Shown here: piece by piece, positions 6,088 through 6,289 of the stretch
How positions within the stretch are numbered: position 1 is the first letter of the stretch
Layout: every line of letters starts with the position of its first letter
Assembly: GCA_002431305.1 (NCBI GenBank)
Contig: DJEG01000035.1
Coordinates: 201 to 6,489, forward strand
Direction of reading: 5' to 3'
Length of the DNA stretch: 6,289 bases
DNA from: Ruminococcaceae bacterium UBA5904
GTDB taxonomy: Bacteria; Bacillota; Clostridia; Oscillospirales; Acutalibacteraceae
Position numbers and translations under genes: made by a program
The notes under the pieces: model-generated
Seen by the model: only the letters and a program-made list of their open reading frames with translations
Told to the model about the DNA's origin: nothing
Databases searched by the model: none

Positions 6088-6289
6088 ATGAACAAGAAAT
6101 CAGTAAAGCTTTTATCATTAATGCTCAGCGCAATGATGATGATCGTTGCAATCCCCATGGGTGTTATGGCTGAGTTCGGCGGTTCGGCAGAAGAGATTTC
6201 TTCAGACCTTAACGCAGGTAAGAGAGAAGTAGTTTCCGAGGCTGAGAGCCAGTCCGGTAAAGAGGATGTTTCCGAGGAAGAGTCCTCGA
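6088..6289 (+). CDS. Exported acidic protein of unknown function, N-terminal part (3' end outside window)
   Basis: Only 67 codons are visible. The start ATG 6088 has GGAGG at 6075-6079, 8 nt upstream, and its own promoter. The product begins with a classical Sec signal peptide: a basic n-region (MNKKSVK), a Met/Leu-rich hydrophobic core (about residues 8-25) and a probable signal peptidase I site after VMA (residue 28). There is no lipobox cysteine, so it is not a lipoprotein. The mature start is rich in Glu and Ser (for example AEEISSDL, SEAESQSG, SEEESS), typical of a flexible, negatively charged linker ahead of a folded extracellular domain. No domain is recognisable in what is visible. 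Cell-surface enzymes, S-layer-like or repeat proteins of Clostridia often start this way, but nothing here decides among them. It is a separate transcription unit from the decarboxylase operon. Confidence 0.82.
   Translation, partial: MNKKSVKLLSLMLSAMMMIVAIPMGVMAEFGGSAEEISSDLNAGKREVVSEAESQSGKEDVSEEESS

Overview
The window most resembles the chromosome of an anaerobic, probably gut-dwelling member of the Clostridia (Firmicutes). The grounds are strong GGAGG-type ribosome binding sites before most genes, AT-rich intergenic regions around moderately GC-balanced genes, frequent AGA arginine codons, a fucose isomerase, and a sodium-pump decarboxylase operon in the split form common in that class. 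No marker gene is present, so this assignment is inference. All genes lie on the + strand.

Layout. (1) 1-1383: the C-terminal three quarters or so of L-fucose isomerase, closed by a clear rho-independent terminator (1410-1436). (2) 1437-1703: AT-rich spacer, then a near-consensus promoter with an extended -10 (1546-1574) and a roughly 120-nt untranslated leader in which short complementary segments could form alternative helices near the ribosome binding site. (3) 1704-5721: a tightly packed five-gene operon. It encodes a carboxyltransferase subunit (OadA type, without a biotin domain), a small OadG-like membrane subunit, a separate biotin carrier protein, the membrane-embedded Na+-translocating beta subunit, and a HAD-family phosphatase. 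(4) 5722-6087: AT-rich spacer with a hairpin after the operon, a 12-bp palindrome, repeated TTTTATG elements and a good promoter (6010-6038). (5) 6088-6289: the start of a gene for an exported, acidic protein, cut by the window edge.

How the genes work together. The first four operon genes form a complete Na+-pumping decarboxylase. The carboxyltransferase moves CO2 from a 2-oxo acid, probably oxaloacetate, onto the biotin of the carrier protein. The carrier delivers it to the beta subunit, where decarboxylation drives Na+ out of the cell. The small subunit probably anchors the complex at the membrane. The phosphatase is co-transcribed for reasons the sequence does not reveal. The fucose isomerase is separated by a terminator and belongs to another transcription unit.

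I see no CRISPR array, transposon, tRNA or rRNA gene, and no evidence of a wholly new system. The least explained items are the operon leader, the C-terminal segment of the OadG-like protein, the phosphatase in the operon, and the repeats before the last gene.
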